Below, in pieces: positions 21,812 to 33,283 of a stretch of 64,000 bases of DNA. A program made the position numbers and the translations under genes. The stretch is from contig JAIVFI010000023.1 of the NCBI GenBank assembly GCA_025558095.1, positions 310,001-374,000 on the forward strand, in the 5' to 3' direction. Origin of the DNA: Hyaloraphidium curvatum. Lineage: Eukaryota; Monoblepharomycota; Hyaloraphidiomycetes; Hyaloraphidiales; Hyaloraphidiaceae. Below the pieces are notes generated by a model that did not search any database, had not been told where the DNA came from, and worked only from the letters and a program-made list of their open reading frames with translations. Numbering within the stretch: the first letter of the stretch is position 1; every line of letters begins with the position of its first letter.

Positions 21812-24800
21812 TCAGCCGAACGTCTGGCTCACCCGGCCTCCCCGCTTTATCCGCGAGATGCGCCACTCGTCGGGCTTCTCGAACCTGTTGTACAGCGGCT
21901 CCAGCTTCTCCTTCATCTTCCGCTTCGAGATCTTGTTGGGATCCGCCGACTTGAAAAAGTTCGGGGCGACCTCCACGAGCCACTTGGGGTCGATCGCCAC
22001 CACCTCACGCATGTACTCCTTGGTCGTCATGACCAGCTCGTGGTAGATGACCCATTCGGGCTGCTTGTTGAACAGCGCCGAAGACGGGTGGATGAACGTC
22101 GGCGTGCCCTCCACGAGCGTCTTGTAGCCCTCCTGCGGGTCCTTCTTGGCTGCGTGCCGGAAGAACCCGGCGCAGATGCACTTCAGGACCTTCTTGTAGT
22201 TGCGCCCGCAAGAGACCACGTCCTGGTGGTACCGGTCCATGATGCCCATCAGCTGCTTCCGGATGTCCTGCGCCCGCCGCATCGACCGGGCCTGGATGAA
22301 GTTCTCGTAGCACCACGGGTTCGAGAACTTGGAGTTCTTCCAGGCGTTGTAGACCGCCAGCAGCGTGACGTGGTCCCCTTCCGGCTGGTGGAACTTGGCC
22401 TTCTTCTGGTCCGCAACCGCCTGCTTGTCTTTCGGACGGTAGAAGACGTTCTGCACCGACAGCATGGCGACGATGGTCAGGATCTCGTCCGAACACCCGA
22501 TCTCCACGGACGTGATCAGCATCTTGCACAGCGGCGGCTCCAGCGGGAACTCGGCCATCTTCCGGCCCAGCTTCGTCAGCAGCCCTTCGTCGTCCAGCGC
22601 CCCGAGCTGGTACAGTTGCTCCATGGCCGTGATGAGCGTCTGAATCGGAGGGGGATCCATGAAGTCGAAACCGATCAGGTCGTTGATGCCCATCGCCTTG
22701 AGCATCAGCACCGTGTTGGCCAGGTTCGTCCGCTGGATCTCGGGCACGGCGTTGGGCAGCATTTCGTTCCGGTACGCAGCCTCGGTGTAGAGCCGGTAGC
22801 ATTTGCCGGGGCCTGTCCGGCCGGCCCGCCCCGCGCGCTGCCGTGCCTGTGCCTGCGATATGGGCACCACCACGAGCGAGTCCATCCCGAGCTTCGGGTC
22901 GTACGCGTTCTGCTTCACGAAGCCGGGGTCCACCACGTAGAAGATGCCGTCGATCGTGATGCTCGTCTCGGCGATGTTGGTGGCGATGACCACCTTGCGC
23001 GCCCCGGGCGGCGCCGGATCAAAGATCTTGCTCTGCATCTCCGACGGTAGCGCCGAGTACACGGGCAGGATGATCAGCTCCGGGACCATCGGCCCGAGCG
23101 CCTTCATGCGCTCGTAGAGCACCTCGGCGGCCGTGTCGATCTCCTCCTGCCCCGTCAGGAACAGCAAGATGTCCCCCGGCGGCTCCGACAGGTGGATTTG
23201 CATGATGGTGATGAGGGCGGCGTCCAGGTAGTCCGACTCGGGCTCCTTCGTGTACAGGATCTCGACCGGGAACGTCCTGCCGGGGATGGAGAAGATGGGG
23301 CAGTTGAAGAAGTACTTGGAGAACTTTTCCGCGTCCAGCGTGGCGCTCGTCACGATCAGCTTCAGGTCCGGGCGGGCCTTGATCGCCTTCTTCATCAGCC
23401 CAAACAGTACGTCCGTGTTGATGTTGCGCTCGTGCGCCTCGTCCAGCATGATCACCGAGTACTTGGTCAGCTCCGGGTCGATCAGGCACTCCCTCAGGAG
23501 CATACCGTCGGTCATGTACTTGATCCGGGTCTCTGGGGACGTGCAGTCCTCAAAACGGATCGAGTACCCGACCTCCTGCCCGAGCCGGACGCCGACCTCC
23601 TCCGCCACGCGCTTGGCCACGGACATGGCCGCCACTCGCCGCGGCTGCGTGCACCCGATCACGCCCCGGTTCGCGAACCCCTCCTCGGCCAGGTACTGCG
23701 TCATCTGCGTCGTCTTGCCCGAACCAGTGTCGCCGACCACGACGAGGATTTGGTTCTCGCTGACGGCCTGCACAAGCGCCTCGCGCAGCTTGAAGATGGG
23801 CAGGCTCTCCCTCTGCTCCTTGATCGTCAGCGACGTGATGCGGCCGAAGGTGGTGCTCTTGTCCATCATCTTCCGCTTCCACTCGGGCACGTGGTCCTCG
23901 GGGTTCATCGTCAGGCCCCTGAGGTCCTGCGCGAACGTGCGCTCGCCCTGCTCCGGCATCGGGTCCACCCAGGGGGCGTTGAGGTCGCGCGGCACGGCCT
24001 CCATGTCCTGGAGCTGCTGCTGCTGCTTCAGCTCCCGCCGCTCCTTGGCGAGCGCCGCGCCCTGCAGCGCCGCGCGGTTCATGGTGCCGTCCGGGTTCTT
24101 GACGATCTTGACCGGGCTCAGCTGCACCGTCTGCCTCGTCTGGCCGCGAAGGAACGCCGGCTCGTCCTCGCGGATCTCGATGTCCAGGTCCTCCTCCTTG
24201 TCCTCGTACGCCAGCTGCCCCTGCTCGTCGTCCAGGTTCGGATACTCGGACGGGTCCAGTACCCCCGACGCGATCAGCTGCTTGATTTCCCAGCGCTCCG
24301 GGCTGCTCAGCCTCTTCCGCCCGCCCGTCGCCACCGGCGCATCCGAGTCGTCCACCACCCGCACGTCGCCGAGGAGGCCCGACTGCCGCGGCCCTTCCGG
24401 ATTCCGCGCGTTCTCGCGGTCGATCTCCTCCTGCGTGCGCACACGCAGGTTCGGCGTCAGGTCCTGGCCCGTGTTTTGGTCCACGTCCTTCATGCTCAGC
24501 CCGATACGGTTCCCGGCCACCGTCATGACCTTGACCCAAACCTTCTGCCCGCGCTTCACCCAGTCGCTCGGGTGCACCACGCGGCCTACGCCCGAGATGT
24601 TGGAGATGTGCACCATGCCCTCGGCGCGGCGCCGCAGACCCTCGAGCGAGACGAAGCAGCCAAAGTCCTTTATGGAACCGACAGTGCCCTGGTAGATCTT
24701 GTAGATCTGCGGCGTGTCGTCCATGCTCTGCCCGTTCGAGCTGACCCGCTCGCGGTCCCGTCCGCGATCGCGGCTGCGGTCCCGCGGATCGCGGTCCCGG

Positions 24801-25441
24801 GGGTCGCGGCCCCTGCCGTCCCGGTCGTCCCTGCCGCCGTAGCGCCGCGGGCTGGCGGACCTGCTCCTGCTGCGGCGCCGGCCCCCGCGGTCCCCGCGCG
24901 GCGGACTGCGGCCCCTGCCGTCCCGATCGCGCGAGCGGTCGCGGGGTTCCGGCCGCCTCTCGCGCTCGTCGGCCTCCTTGCGCGCGCCGGTCAGCAGGCC
25001 CTCCAGCGCGTCCATCGTGCCCTTCGCGTCGTCCTCCAGCTTCTTGTGCCACTCGGGGTCGTCCGGGATGTGCAGGCCGGGGAACTTCTGCGCGTGCTCG
25101 CGGCGCTTCTCCTCGCGCAGCACGTCGTCGTCCTCCCAGTCGGACGTCGACGGCACGCGGCCCGCCTCGTCCGCCGCACGCCGCCGCGGCTTGGCCGCCG
25201 CCGCCGCCGGCTTCAGCGTCTCGATCAGCCGGTGGATCGTCTCGACCAGCGCGCCCGGCAGCCCCGCGCCCGCGCCATCGAGCTGCGCGCGGAAGGCGTC
25301 GAGCCGCGGGTGCTCGTCGTGCAGCGCAATCACAAACTCGGCGACCGTCTTGTCGTCGATGCCCGTGTGATTGTAGATCTCGGACGCGATCTTGGACACC
25401 AGCTGGAGGCGCTCCAGCGCCCGCAGGTCCGCCGCCGACAT
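21812..25441 (-). CDS. PRP22: DEAH-box pre-mRNA splicing helicase Prp22/DHX8
   Basis: A single 3.6-kb exon encodes 1209 aa from the ATG at 25441 (human DHX8 is 1220). The order is an N-terminal helical region, an RS/RD-rich linker (about residues 165-240), an S1 RNA-binding domain ([19 protein letters not shown]), then the helicase core. The core has motif [11 protein letters not shown], motif II DEAHERN, motif III SAT, and motif [20 protein letters not shown], followed by winged-helix/ratchet/OB regions and the terminal [12 protein letters not shown]. Prp22 uses ATP to release spliced mRNA from the spliceosome and proofreads 3' splice sites. The S1 domain separates it from Prp2, Prp16 and Prp43. 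The frame is open upstream to 25654, but 25441 matches the family N-terminus ([18 protein letters not shown]). Confidence 0.95.
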   Translation of the reverse strand: MSAADLRALERLQLVSKIASEIYNHTGIDDKTVAEFVIALHDEHPRLDAFRAQLDGAGAGLPGALVETIHRLIETLKPAAAAAKPRRRAADEAGRVPSTSDWEDDDVLREEKRREHAQKFPGLHIPDDPEWHKKLEDDAKGTMDALEGLLTGARKEADERERRPEPRDRSRDRDGRGRSPPRGDRGGRRRSRSRSASPRRYGGRDDRDGRGRDPRDRDPRDRSRDRGRDRERVSSNGQSMDDTPQIYKIYQGTVGSIKDFGCFVSLEGLRRRAEGMVHISNISGVGRVVHPSDWVKRGQKVWVKVMTVAGNRIGLSMKDVDQNTGQDLTPNLRVRTQEEIDRENARNPEGPRQSGLLGDVRVVDDSDAPVATGGRKRLSSPERWEIKQLIASGVLDPSEYPNLDDEQGQLAYEDKEEDLDIEIREDEPAFLRGQTRQTVQLSPVKIVKNPDGTMNRAALQGAALAKERRELKQQQQLQDMEAVPRDLNAPWVDPMPEQGERTFAQDLRGLTMNPEDHVPEWKRKMMDKSTTFGRITSLTIKEQRESLPIFKLREALVQAVSENQILVVVGDTGSGKTTQMTQYLAEEGFANRGVIGCTQPRRVAAMSVAKRVAEEVGVRLGQEVGYSIRFEDCTSPETRIKYMTDGMLLRECLIDPELTKYSVIMLDEAHERNINTDVLFGLMKKAIKARPDLKLIVTSATLDAEKFSKYFFNCPIFSIPGRTFPVEILYTKEPESDYLDAALITIMQIHLSEPPGDILLFLTGQEEIDTAAEVLYERMKALGPMVPELIILPVYSALPSEMQSKIFDPAPPGARKVVIATNIAETSITIDGIFYVVDPGFVKQNAYDPKLGMDSLVVVPISQAQARQRAGRAGRTGPGKCYRLYTEAAYRNEMLPNAVPEIQRTNLANTVLMLKAMGINDLIGFDFMDPPPIQTLITAMEQLYQLGALDDEGLLTKLGRKMAEFPLEPPLCKMLITSVEIGCSDEILTIVAMLSVQNVFYRPKDKQAVADQKKAKFHQPEGDHVTLLAVYNAWKNSKFSNPWCYENFIQARSMRRAQDIRKQLMGIMDRYHQDVVSCGRNYKKVLKCICAGFFRHAAKKDPQEGYKTLVEGTPTFIHPSSALFNKQPEWVIYHELVMTTKEYMREVVAIDPKWLVEVAPNFFKSADPNKISKRKMKEKLEPLYNRFEKPDEWRISRIKRGGRVSQTFG

Positions 25442-25625
25442 CGCGGATGTGGAGGTAGCCTGCACCACGGATCCCTTTGACCGCCCACCCGTCGCGCAGC
25501 AAACGCCCCCAAAGAGTCGTGGATTCATTCCAGATTCAAGTGTGGACAACGGCATCAGCACGGGTTCGCGCAGCATCGCGTGTATTCGATCTGTACATAG
25601 AGCCAACCGCCCGTGACACGAGAGT

Positions 25626-26421
25626 TCAGTAGACGTAGCCAAGGAGACGACCACCGACGTGCTGGATGAGAAACGGTGAGACTCGGTGTCAGCGTGATAG
25701 GCATGTCAAGCGCCCACCTTTCTCCGGGCCTCCTCGTGGTCCATGATACCGGCCGACGTCGTCAGGATGAGGTAACCGAACTGACGCGAGGGCAGCACTG
25801 GAAACAAGCGCCGGATGGCAGAGGTAAGCACAAAGACAGGGAACGGATGGCTACCGATTCAACGCACGGTTGTTCATCCACTTCTCGAACTCGTCCAGCT
25901 TCACGTTGAAGCGGGGCGAGATGACGCCGCACTTGTTCAGGCGGCCGTTGAGCTGCACCACGATCTTCCCGCTCCGGTGGTCGTCGACGATCTCGAACTC
26001 GCCGATGTACCCGTGCTTCTGCATGACGCGCAGGAACTTGACGATGACCTTGCTCGAAGGCCGGATGAGCACCTGGCGCTTGCCGCGCTTCTCCGCGTTG
26101 ACGATGGACGTCAGGCAGTCGTTCTGTCGTTCCGTGTGCCGGTCCATGACGAATTGGTCGACGAAGGCGACGGGGGGAAGGGGAAGGGAGGAACGGGAGG
26201 AGATCGTTTAGAGACCGGTGGGCTCAAAACGGTGTCTCCTCCGCCGGGTGGTGCCGACGCGGGGTCCGCCGTCTGCGCGGGTGCCCCTCATGCGGTGCTT
26301 CCGGTGCCCGACGTGCTCAGGATGCCCAAAGACCCGCTCCGCAACCCCCGCCAGCGCGGGGCACGCGCCCCACTCCAGAACTGCTGCGACAGATACGTAC
26401 AAGGACAGAAATCCGGACCAT
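25626..26421 (-). CDS. RPS22: 40S ribosomal protein uS8 (RPS22/RPS15A), four exons
   Basis: The exons are 26421-26401, 26123-25868, 25797-25718 and 25661-25626, giving 130 aa, the same length as human RPS15A. Exon 1 is only 21 nt and encodes MVRISVL; its junction restores [19 protein letters not shown]. Junction 2 restores [15 protein letters not shown] and junction 3 restores [17 protein letters not shown]. uS8 is a small-subunit body protein that contacts 18S rRNA early in assembly. Reading the large exon alone would give a false 98-aa protein beginning MDRHTER. Intron 1 is 277 nt, far longer than usual in this window. Confidence 0.94.
26124..26400 (-). other. Long first intron of the uS8 gene
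   Basis: This intron is 277 nt, against 47-76 nt for most others in the window. It starts GTACGT after the 21-nt first exon and ends CGACAG. It is GC-rich with several potential hairpins. I found no clear C/D-box pair (RUGAUGA with CUGA); an H/ACA-type RNA or a transcriptional enhancer is possible but unproven. Confidence 0.7.
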
Positions 26422-26614
26422 TATTCGAAAAAAAGAAGATGAGCTAGCAGGTCAGAGAGAGCAGCTCTAGCCGGAGCTGTTGGAGATGTCGAGAGGAGGG
26501 AGGAGAGGGAATGTGAGGTGCGATTTGGGAGCGACAGATGCTGCACACAACCGGGATTTCGCACGCAACCCTCGGAGGGCACCTCTCAGAAAAGTCGGCC
26601 CGCCAACTACCCGT

Positions 26615-27409
26615 ATGCCTCACGAGGGACGACAGGACGCGGCGCCGCTGCGACCGGAGCCGCTTTCGGCCAACACGCCCAAGGCGCCGCGGCTGGACCG
26701 TCTCCCGGACGATGTCCAAGTCATGCTGCGCCGGGTGATCGACTTCAAGCCCAGCGACATATTGGACTACCTGCATCCTATGCAGTTCAGAGCTGCCGTG
26801 CTCGTACCGCTGCAGTACAACTCGGCGACCGGGCAGATCGAGGTCCAGCTCACGCAGCGCGGGTTCCACATGCGATCGCACGGGGGCGAGGTCGCCTTTC
26901 CGGGCGGCAAGAAGGACGAGACGGACTCGGACGACGTGGAGACGGCGCTGAGGGAGGCCATGGAGGAGATCAACCTCTCTTCCTCGGAACTGGTCGTGCT
27001 CGGTCAGATGGACCCGACAGTTTCGAGGGGCCTGCTAGCGGTGCAGCCCGTTGTCGCGCTGGTCGCCGAGGATTTCGAACCGATCTTCAATCCGGACGAG
27101 GTGCACGCTTGCTTCAAGGCCGAGCTCGCATCGTTCCTGTCGCCCGAGGACCACACCTCGGACGACATGACCTCCTGGAACGGTTCCCCCTGGCGGATGC
27201 ACCGGTTCCAAAGGAACGGCTATTCCGTTACCGGAATGACTGCATATTTGCTGGTTTCCCTCGCCGAACTCGTGTACGGATTCAAAGCGCCGTTCGGGGC
27301 CGGCGCGCCGGGCCAGAGCGACGATGCCATGATTCGGCACCTCGTGTCGACCGGGCGGTTCCAATGGAAGGACGGATCCGCTCCCGCCTCCGAGTTCGTT
27401 CGTCTATAA
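26615..27409 (+). CDS. Nudix hydrolase of the CoA diphosphatase group (NUDT7/NUDT8/Pcd1-like)
   Basis: The protein is 264 aa from the ATG at 26615 (MPHEGRQD); the frame is open upstream to 26480, so a longer N-terminus is possible. The CoA-Nudix signature is present: an upstream LTQRGFHMRSHGGEVAFPGG block runs into the Nudix box (KKDETDSDD, TALREAMEEINL). The last conserved Gly of the box is Asn here (EEIN instead of EEIG). Relatives cleave CoA or acyl-CoA to 3'-phosphoadenosine-phosphate and phosphopantetheine derivatives, usually in peroxisomes or mitochondria. The C-terminus (FVRL) is not a clear peroxisomal signal. It is divergent from the uS8 gene, with 193 bp between starts. Confidence 0.85.
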   Translation: MPHEGRQDAAPLRPEPLSANTPKAPRLDRLPDDVQVMLRRVIDFKPSDILDYLHPMQFRAAVLVPLQYNSATGQIEVQLTQRGFHMRSHGGEVAFPGGKKDETDSDDVETALREAMEEINLSSSELVVLGQMDPTVSRGLLAVQPVVALVAEDFEPIFNPDEVHACFKAELASFLSPEDHTSDDMTSWNGSPWRMHRFQRNGYSVTGMTAYLLVSLAELVYGFKAPFGAGAPGQSDDAMIRHLVSTGRFQWKDGSAPASEFVRL

Positions 27410-27477
27410 ACAAGAATAGAGCCTACGCGGCCCGATACATTACATCAGGGCAAACGAGTGGACGAATAGAATCGGAA

Positions 27478-27541
27478 TGTCAGACCGTCTTGTTCAGCCT
27501 CGTGAGTGGAATGAGAACGTCAGAACGTCTTGTTCAGCCAC
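27478..27541. repeat. Short direct repeat overlapping the carrier gene stop
   Basis: The words TGTCAGACCGTCTTGTTCAG (from about 27478) and CGTCAGAACGTCTTGTTCAG (from about 27518) are near-identical copies about 40 bp apart. The right-hand copy is the last codons and stop of the mitochondrial carrier gene read on the minus strand; the left copy lies just downstream of that stop. It looks like a small local duplication of the gene's 3' end. Confidence 0.75.
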
Positions 27542-28526
27542 TTTAGTGCGGCCTCAAAGGCGACAAAGGTAGCGGCGTTGGCCGGAGCCGCCCGCAGCAT
27601 GCACGCGCTCAGTCCCCTTGTGAAACCGGGGAGCCTTTCAGCCTGCCAAGTCTGCCGGAAGCAGTCGCCCATGCCCTTGTAACGAGCGTACCGTTTGTCC
27701 ATGCTGTCGGTTTGTATCCGGGATTTGACGACGTCGAACGGATAGGACGCAAGCCAGAAACTTAATCCGCTGAGGGAGCCGAAAATGATGCTCCACATAG
27801 GAGTGATGATGGCACGGTCGGTGGTTCCATGTTTCTTCATCCGCTGCTGGCTGAGGAACTCATAGACAAAGAAATACGACGCAAACCCCGCGGTCTCCCT
27901 GTAGCAGGTCGGCACCTGGCCATGGAAGAGGCCTCGGAGCCCGTACAGTCTAGCGATCTGCCTGAACGCATCCGTAGGTCCCGCGTAGTACTGGTAGCCG
28001 GGGGCAATCGCAGCCTTCTGCTGCGTCTGGAGACGGATCCGAACGTTCTCCACGGGCCCGGCAATGAACGAATTGACGAATCCGGCGGCCCCCGCGCTCG
28101 CCGCCAGCTGCGGCTTGCTCAAGAGGACGAGGGTACCATTGTTTCCTGCCCCTTCGCCTAAGTTCCGGGCATTGAACGCCATGAAAGTTCTCTTCATCCA
28201 TTCCAGGACCCAAAATTGGACTGCAACGCAGGTTCCGACCCCCAGAAGGGGCGTGAGCGTGCCTTTGTACAACGCGAGGGGTCCTTCCTTGGCGACGATC
28301 TTGCGTGCGGCATCCGCGACCCCCTTGTACTCCGGATTTGTCACGGATTGGGTCTGCAGACGAACTTTCACTGTGTCGAAAGGCTTCCGTCGAAGTAAGC
28401 TACAGCCGCAGATGTCAGGAGGAACTCAACTTGTCCCATGAGCACTTGGGCCACACCCCCGGTCGCCCCCGCAAGAATGTCTTTGAGGACCCGATAGGGA
28501 TCTGCCCGGATTTCATTGGCAGCCAT
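27520..28526 (-). CDS. Mitochondrial carrier, YMC1/YMC2-like, two exons
   Basis: The exons are 28526-28431 and 28383-27520, giving 319 aa. The 47-nt intron (GTTGAG donor, GGAAG acceptor) sits inside the first carrier signature and splicing restores GQ-PFDTVKVRLQTQ. All three repeats carry the SLC25 motif: PFDTVKVRLQT, PVENVRIRLQT and PFDVVKSRIQT. The repeats DILAGATGGVAQVLMGQ and YKGTLTPLLGVGTCVAVQF resemble yeast Ymc1/Ymc2, which move glutamate-type substrates across the inner mitochondrial membrane; a carnitine/acylcarnitine carrier is the main alternative. It is divergent from 5-oxoprolinase, with 151 bp between the start codons. Confidence 0.88.
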
Positions 28527-28677
28527 CGTCGAGAGCGGCGCGACAACGCCCGAGCGTTGGGAAAGCGGGCCGCGCGCGTGCTGGCGACATCGCTGCTGGC
28601 GCCTCTGAGACGCACTTCCGTCGCGATCGCGAAACTTGCGCCCTGCAGCTTTCCGGGTCGGGTACGTGGCGGAAAAG
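28527..28677. promoter_or_regulatory. Divergent promoter between carrier and 5-oxoprolinase
   Basis: Only 151 bp separate the two start codons on opposite strands, so this segment must hold both core promoters. I see no TATA box. Inference from position only. Confidence 0.4.
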
Positions 28678-31600
28678 ATGGCCACGGCCTCGAGCGAGGC
28701 GGCTGGTCCGCCACCGGAGCGCGGCATCCGGATCTGCATCGGTGGAGCTCGCCAGGGGTCAGGTTGTTTATCTCTGCCTGACACGGCCGCGACCAGACCG
28801 GGGTGGCACCTTCACGGACTGCATTGGCTTCGTTCCTGACGCGAAGGAACCATCTGGCTATCGGACTATCGTGCTCAAGGTCCTGAGCGTGGATCCGGCG
28901 TACCCAGAGTAAGTCGCTTGACCCTGACATGAAAGCGTCTCCCAACGGCCCGACACCCGCAGTGCACCGCGAGAAGGAATCCGAAGGATCTTGGAGATAG
29001 CTACCGGCAGATCGCACCCGCGGACGCAGCCCGTTCCGACGGACCTGATATCCTCGATCCGGATGGGCACGACGGTCGCGACGAACGCGCTCCTGGAGCG
29101 GAAGGGCGAGCCTTGTGCGCTCCTCATCACAAAGGGCTTCCGCGATCTCCTGCACATTGGAAACCAGAGCCGACCGGACATTTTCGATCTGAAGGCGGAG
29201 TGCCCAGAGGTGCTGTACGAGGATGTTGTCGAGGTTGACGAGAGGTCGGTCGGACCATGCTCTCGTGGAGGCACGCTGACGACATCGAGTATAGGGTTAC
29301 TCTCGTTGGCTACACCTGCTCGCCACTGGGGGGGAAGATGAAGCCGCCGCAGGATGACCCGTCGTACGTGAAGGGGGTGACTGGAGAGTGGATCCACGTC
29401 CTCCAGCGGCCCAACGTCGAGGCCGTTACCAAGCAGCTGAAGGCGGTCTACGACAAGGGCATTCGGAGTGTTGCCATCTGCCTCATGCACAGCTACACGT
29501 ACCCTGGCATGTTGAGCCGGCGCGGATCTTCCTGGCGTGTCAACTAACTCTTTCCAAAGAGCACGAGAAGCTGCTGGCCAAGCTCGCCAAGTCGGTCGGC
29601 TTCGACAACGTCACTTTGTCTTCCCATATCATGCCGATGATCAAGATCGTTCCCCGCGGCACTTCTGCCACGGTCGACGCCTATCTGACCCCCTGTATCC
29701 AGCGGTACATTGACGGGTTCTTTTCCGGCTTTGACGAGGGAATCCGGACGAAGGTGCGCGTGGAGTTCATGCAGAGTGACGGCGGCTTGGCGCCGGTCGG
29801 TTCCTTCTCCGGTTTCCGAGCCATTCTTTCTGGACCTGCCGGGGGCGTCGTGGGGTACGCCGTGACTTCGTACGATCCCGACGAGGGCAGTCCTGTCATC
29901 GGGTTCGACATGGGTGGTACCTCGACAGACGTGTCACGCTTTGCGGGTGGACGATATGAGCACGTGTTTGAGACCACGACCGCGGGCGTCACCATCCAGG
30001 CGCCGCAGCTGGACATCAACACCGTTGCAGCCGGTGGAGGTTCCCGGCTTTTCTTCCGCAATGGACTCTTTGTCGTCGGACCCGAGTCGGCGTCGGCACA
30101 TCCGGGGCCGGCGTGCTACCGGAAGGGTGGACCGCTCGCCATCACGGACGCGAACCTTTTCCTCGGCCGGCTCGTTCCCCTCTACTTCCCGAAGATCTTC
30201 GGGCCGAACGAGGACGAGTCGCTGGATTTGCAAGCCACGACCGTGGCCTTCGAGAAGCTTGCGAGGGACATCAACGACTTCCAGCGATCCCAGGGGTCGC
30301 CAGAGTACAGCCTGGACGAGATCGCTTTCGGCTTCATCGAAGTTGCCAATGAAGCGATGAGCAGGCCCATTCGGACCCTCACGCAAGCAAAAGGGTACGA
30401 CACTTCTCAGCATGTAATGGCGTGTTTCGGCGGAGCCGTAAGTTCCCCTTTAAAAGGCCGCCTTGTGTCCCTAACATCCTTCGTAGGGCGCACAACATGC
30501 TTGCGCGATCGCAGCGTCCCTGGGAATAGGCCGCATTCTCGTGCACCGATTTGCTTCCATTCTGTCAGCTTATGGTTTGTCTCTGGCCGACGTCGTTTAC
30601 GAGGTGCAAGAGCCTGCGCAAATCAACTTCGGGCCAGACGCGTTCGAGTCGCTTGGAAGAAGCATAGCTGTGCTGAAGGAACGGTGCGTAAAGCACTTGC
30701 AAGACCAGGGCTTCAACCCGGAAGGCGGCATCGACATCGAGGTGTTTTTGAACCTTCGGTACTCTGGTACCGACACCGCCATGATGACCCTTCAGCCCGA
30801 GGATGGTGGCTGGGATTTCGACAAGGTTTTCGTTGCCCAGGTTCTTGCCGTGCTACTCCGCGCGTCGGGTATCGGTAGCTGACCTCTGGCTTCCGTGCGA
30901 CAGTATCAACAAGAGTTTGGCTTCACTCTTCCGGATCGGGCCATCATCGTGGACGACATTCGAGTTCGTGGAATCGGCAAGTCCTTCACCATTGCTCCCC
31001 GATCGGTCTACAAGGAAGTCGCTTCCCTGAAGCGCCGGACTGTTCAGCGCTCCGAGGCCGTTACGACATCGTCGGCCTACTTTGGACGCACCCTGGGACG
31101 GCAGCAGACCCCGGTCTACGATTTGACGAAGCTCGCTCCCGGAGACGTCGTCGTCGGACCGGCGATCATTGTGGAGCCCAACAGCGTGATCGTGGTCGAG
31201 GTCGCATGCGAAGCGACCGTTGCCAAGGAGCACGTGCTCATCGACGTCAAGTCGACCTCGAAGACGAGCGTCGGCGAGAATCTTGACCCAATACAGCTCT
31301 CAATCTTTAGTCACCGGTTCATGAGCATTGCCGAGCAGATGGGACACACGCTGCAGCGCACTTCGGTGTCGACCAACATCAAGGAGCGCCTCGACTTTTC
31401 GTGCGCCTTGTTTGGACCCGACGGGGGCCTGGTCAGCAACGCGCCGCACATCCCGGTGCACTTGGGCTCGATGCAGGAGGCGGTCAAGTACCAGATCGAT
31501 TTCCTTGGGAGCGACCTCCGCGACGGCGACGTGATTGTTTCGAACCACCCGAACGCGGGAGGCTCCCACCTACCGGACATTACCGTCATTACTCCCGTGT

Positions 31601-33205
31601 TCCCCGATGCGTCCGCTACGCAACCCGTTTTCTACGTTGCGTCGCGAGGCCATCATGCAGACATTGGCGGACTGCAGCCGGGATCGATGCCGCCGTTCTC
31701 CAAGGAGCTGTTCCAGGAGGGCGCGGCCATCAAGAGCTTTAAGCTCGTGCAGCACGGAGTGTTTGACGAAGCGGGCATTGTGAAGCGCTTGGTTGACGAA
31801 CCCGCCCAGTGGCCGGGCTGTTCCGGGACACGGATCCTGAAGGACAACATTTCCGACCTGAAAGCGCAGGTTGCTGCCAACCAGAAGGGCATCAACCTGG
31901 TCCGCGCTCTCATCGGCGAATACTCGCTGCCTGTGGTTCAGGCTTACATGCGCTACATCAGGGAAAACGCCGAGCTCGCCGTGCGGGACCTGCTGATGAA
32001 GATGTACGCTTTGCACGGCAATGCGCGCCGGTTGGAGGCCGAGGACTTTATGGACGACGGCACGCCCATCAAGCTCGTGATCGAGATCGATCCCGAGAAG
32101 CGGGAGGCCGTTTTTGACTTTACGGGGACGGGTCCCGAGGTCTATGGCAACACCAACGCGCCAAAGGCAATCACGTACTCGGCCATTATCTACTGCCTCC
32201 GAGCTCTCGTCGGCCAGGACATTCCCCTAAACCAAGGCTGTCTGGCGCCGATAAAGATCATCATCCCTGAAGGCAGCCTTTTGAGCCCTGGGGAGGGCGC
32301 CGCTGTTGTTGGCGGAAACGTCCTCACAAGCCAGCGGCTTGTGGACGTTGTGCTTCGCGCTTTCGGTGCTTGCGCTGCGAGTCAGGGCTGCATGGTTCGT
32401 CGTTACAGTGCGGTCGCGCACGGTGCCTAATCCATCGCCTTGCAGAACAACCTGACGTTCGGTGCACAAGCGCAGGATGTCGGCGAAGGGAATGGTTGGG
32501 GCTACTACGAAACGATCGCCGGCGGCGCAGGAGCTGTGAGTACTCGCCAGCTGCGCTATTCGCCACCAGATCTCACTCCGACGATTGCTTCTAGGGCCCT
32601 ACTTGGGATGGCAGAAGTAAGGCTTGTCCTGGTACGGTGTTTTGCTAGTGCTCACAGCATTCATAGGCGGCGTCCACACGCACATGACCAACACACGTAT
32701 CACCGATCCCGAGATTCTGGAGCGACGCTATCCTGTTATCCTGCGAGAGTTTGGGCTGCGGAAGGGCAGCGGTGGCGATGGTCTGCACCCCGGCGGCGAC
32801 GGTGTCGTGCGAGAGCTCGAGTTTCTCGAGCCCGTCGACGTCAACATCCTGTCCGAGCGCCGCGTGGTGCGGCCGTATGGGTGAGGCGATCCGTGTCCGC
32901 CGCACAGAATTGTTCTGATTCGGCGTTTCAGGATGAACGGCGGCGAAGACGGACTCGCAGGCCGCAATCTGCTCATCAAGATTGACCCTGCGACGGGCAA
33001 GGAAGTCAAGGTTCTGAACCTCGGCGGCAAGAACACGGTCAAGGTGCGGCCGCACGATCGCTTCCGCCTCGAGGCGCCGGGCGGTGGCGGATGGGGCAGC
33101 AAGGCCGCCAACGGGGGCTCGGTGGGGACGAAGGAGGACGCTGGGGTGCCGTACAGGAAGTCGGGCTCGGTCTTGCAGCGATCTTTGGATGCATTCTCGG
33201 TTTGA
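28678..33205 (+). CDS. 5-oxoprolinase (ATP-hydrolysing), eleven exons
   Basis: The exons are 28678-28741, 28797-28908, 28963-29244, 29295-29506, 29560-30437, 30487-30840, 30904-32394, 32446-32535, 32595-32616, 32667-32880 and 32932-33205, giving 1330 aa. The N-terminal HyuA-like ATPase half begins [15 protein letters not shown] and includes [15 protein letters not shown] and [14 protein letters not shown]. The C-terminal HyuB-like half includes [17 protein letters not shown] and [16 protein letters not shown] (spanning the 22-nt exon 9). The enzyme opens 5-oxo-L-proline to glutamate in the gamma-glutamyl cycle (yeast OXP1). All junctions restore conserved sequence. The intron at 29507-29559 appears to use a GC donor (CCTG|GCATGT), the only non-GT donor seen. 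Confidence 0.94.
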
Positions 33206-33283
33206 ATATGATCGAGTCACGTGAACATTGTGTCTGATGCCCATAGCTTTACAAATGTGCTCATCCTTCCGTCCGCCCGGCCT

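Noticed and set aside
24721-24960. Repeat-like Arg/Asp-rich DNA within PRP22 considered as a separate repeat element
   Set aside because: It is the coding sequence of the RD/RS linker, a normal feature of the family.
23192-25480. 762-codon and other long plus-strand frames opposite PRP22
   Set aside because: Shadow frames of the DEAH helicase caused by high GC at third positions; no domain content.
25851-26147. 98-aa version of uS8 starting MDRHTER
   Set aside because: The first residues are intron sequence; a 21-nt upstream exon restores the true N-terminus MVRISVLND and two downstream exons complete the 130-aa protein.
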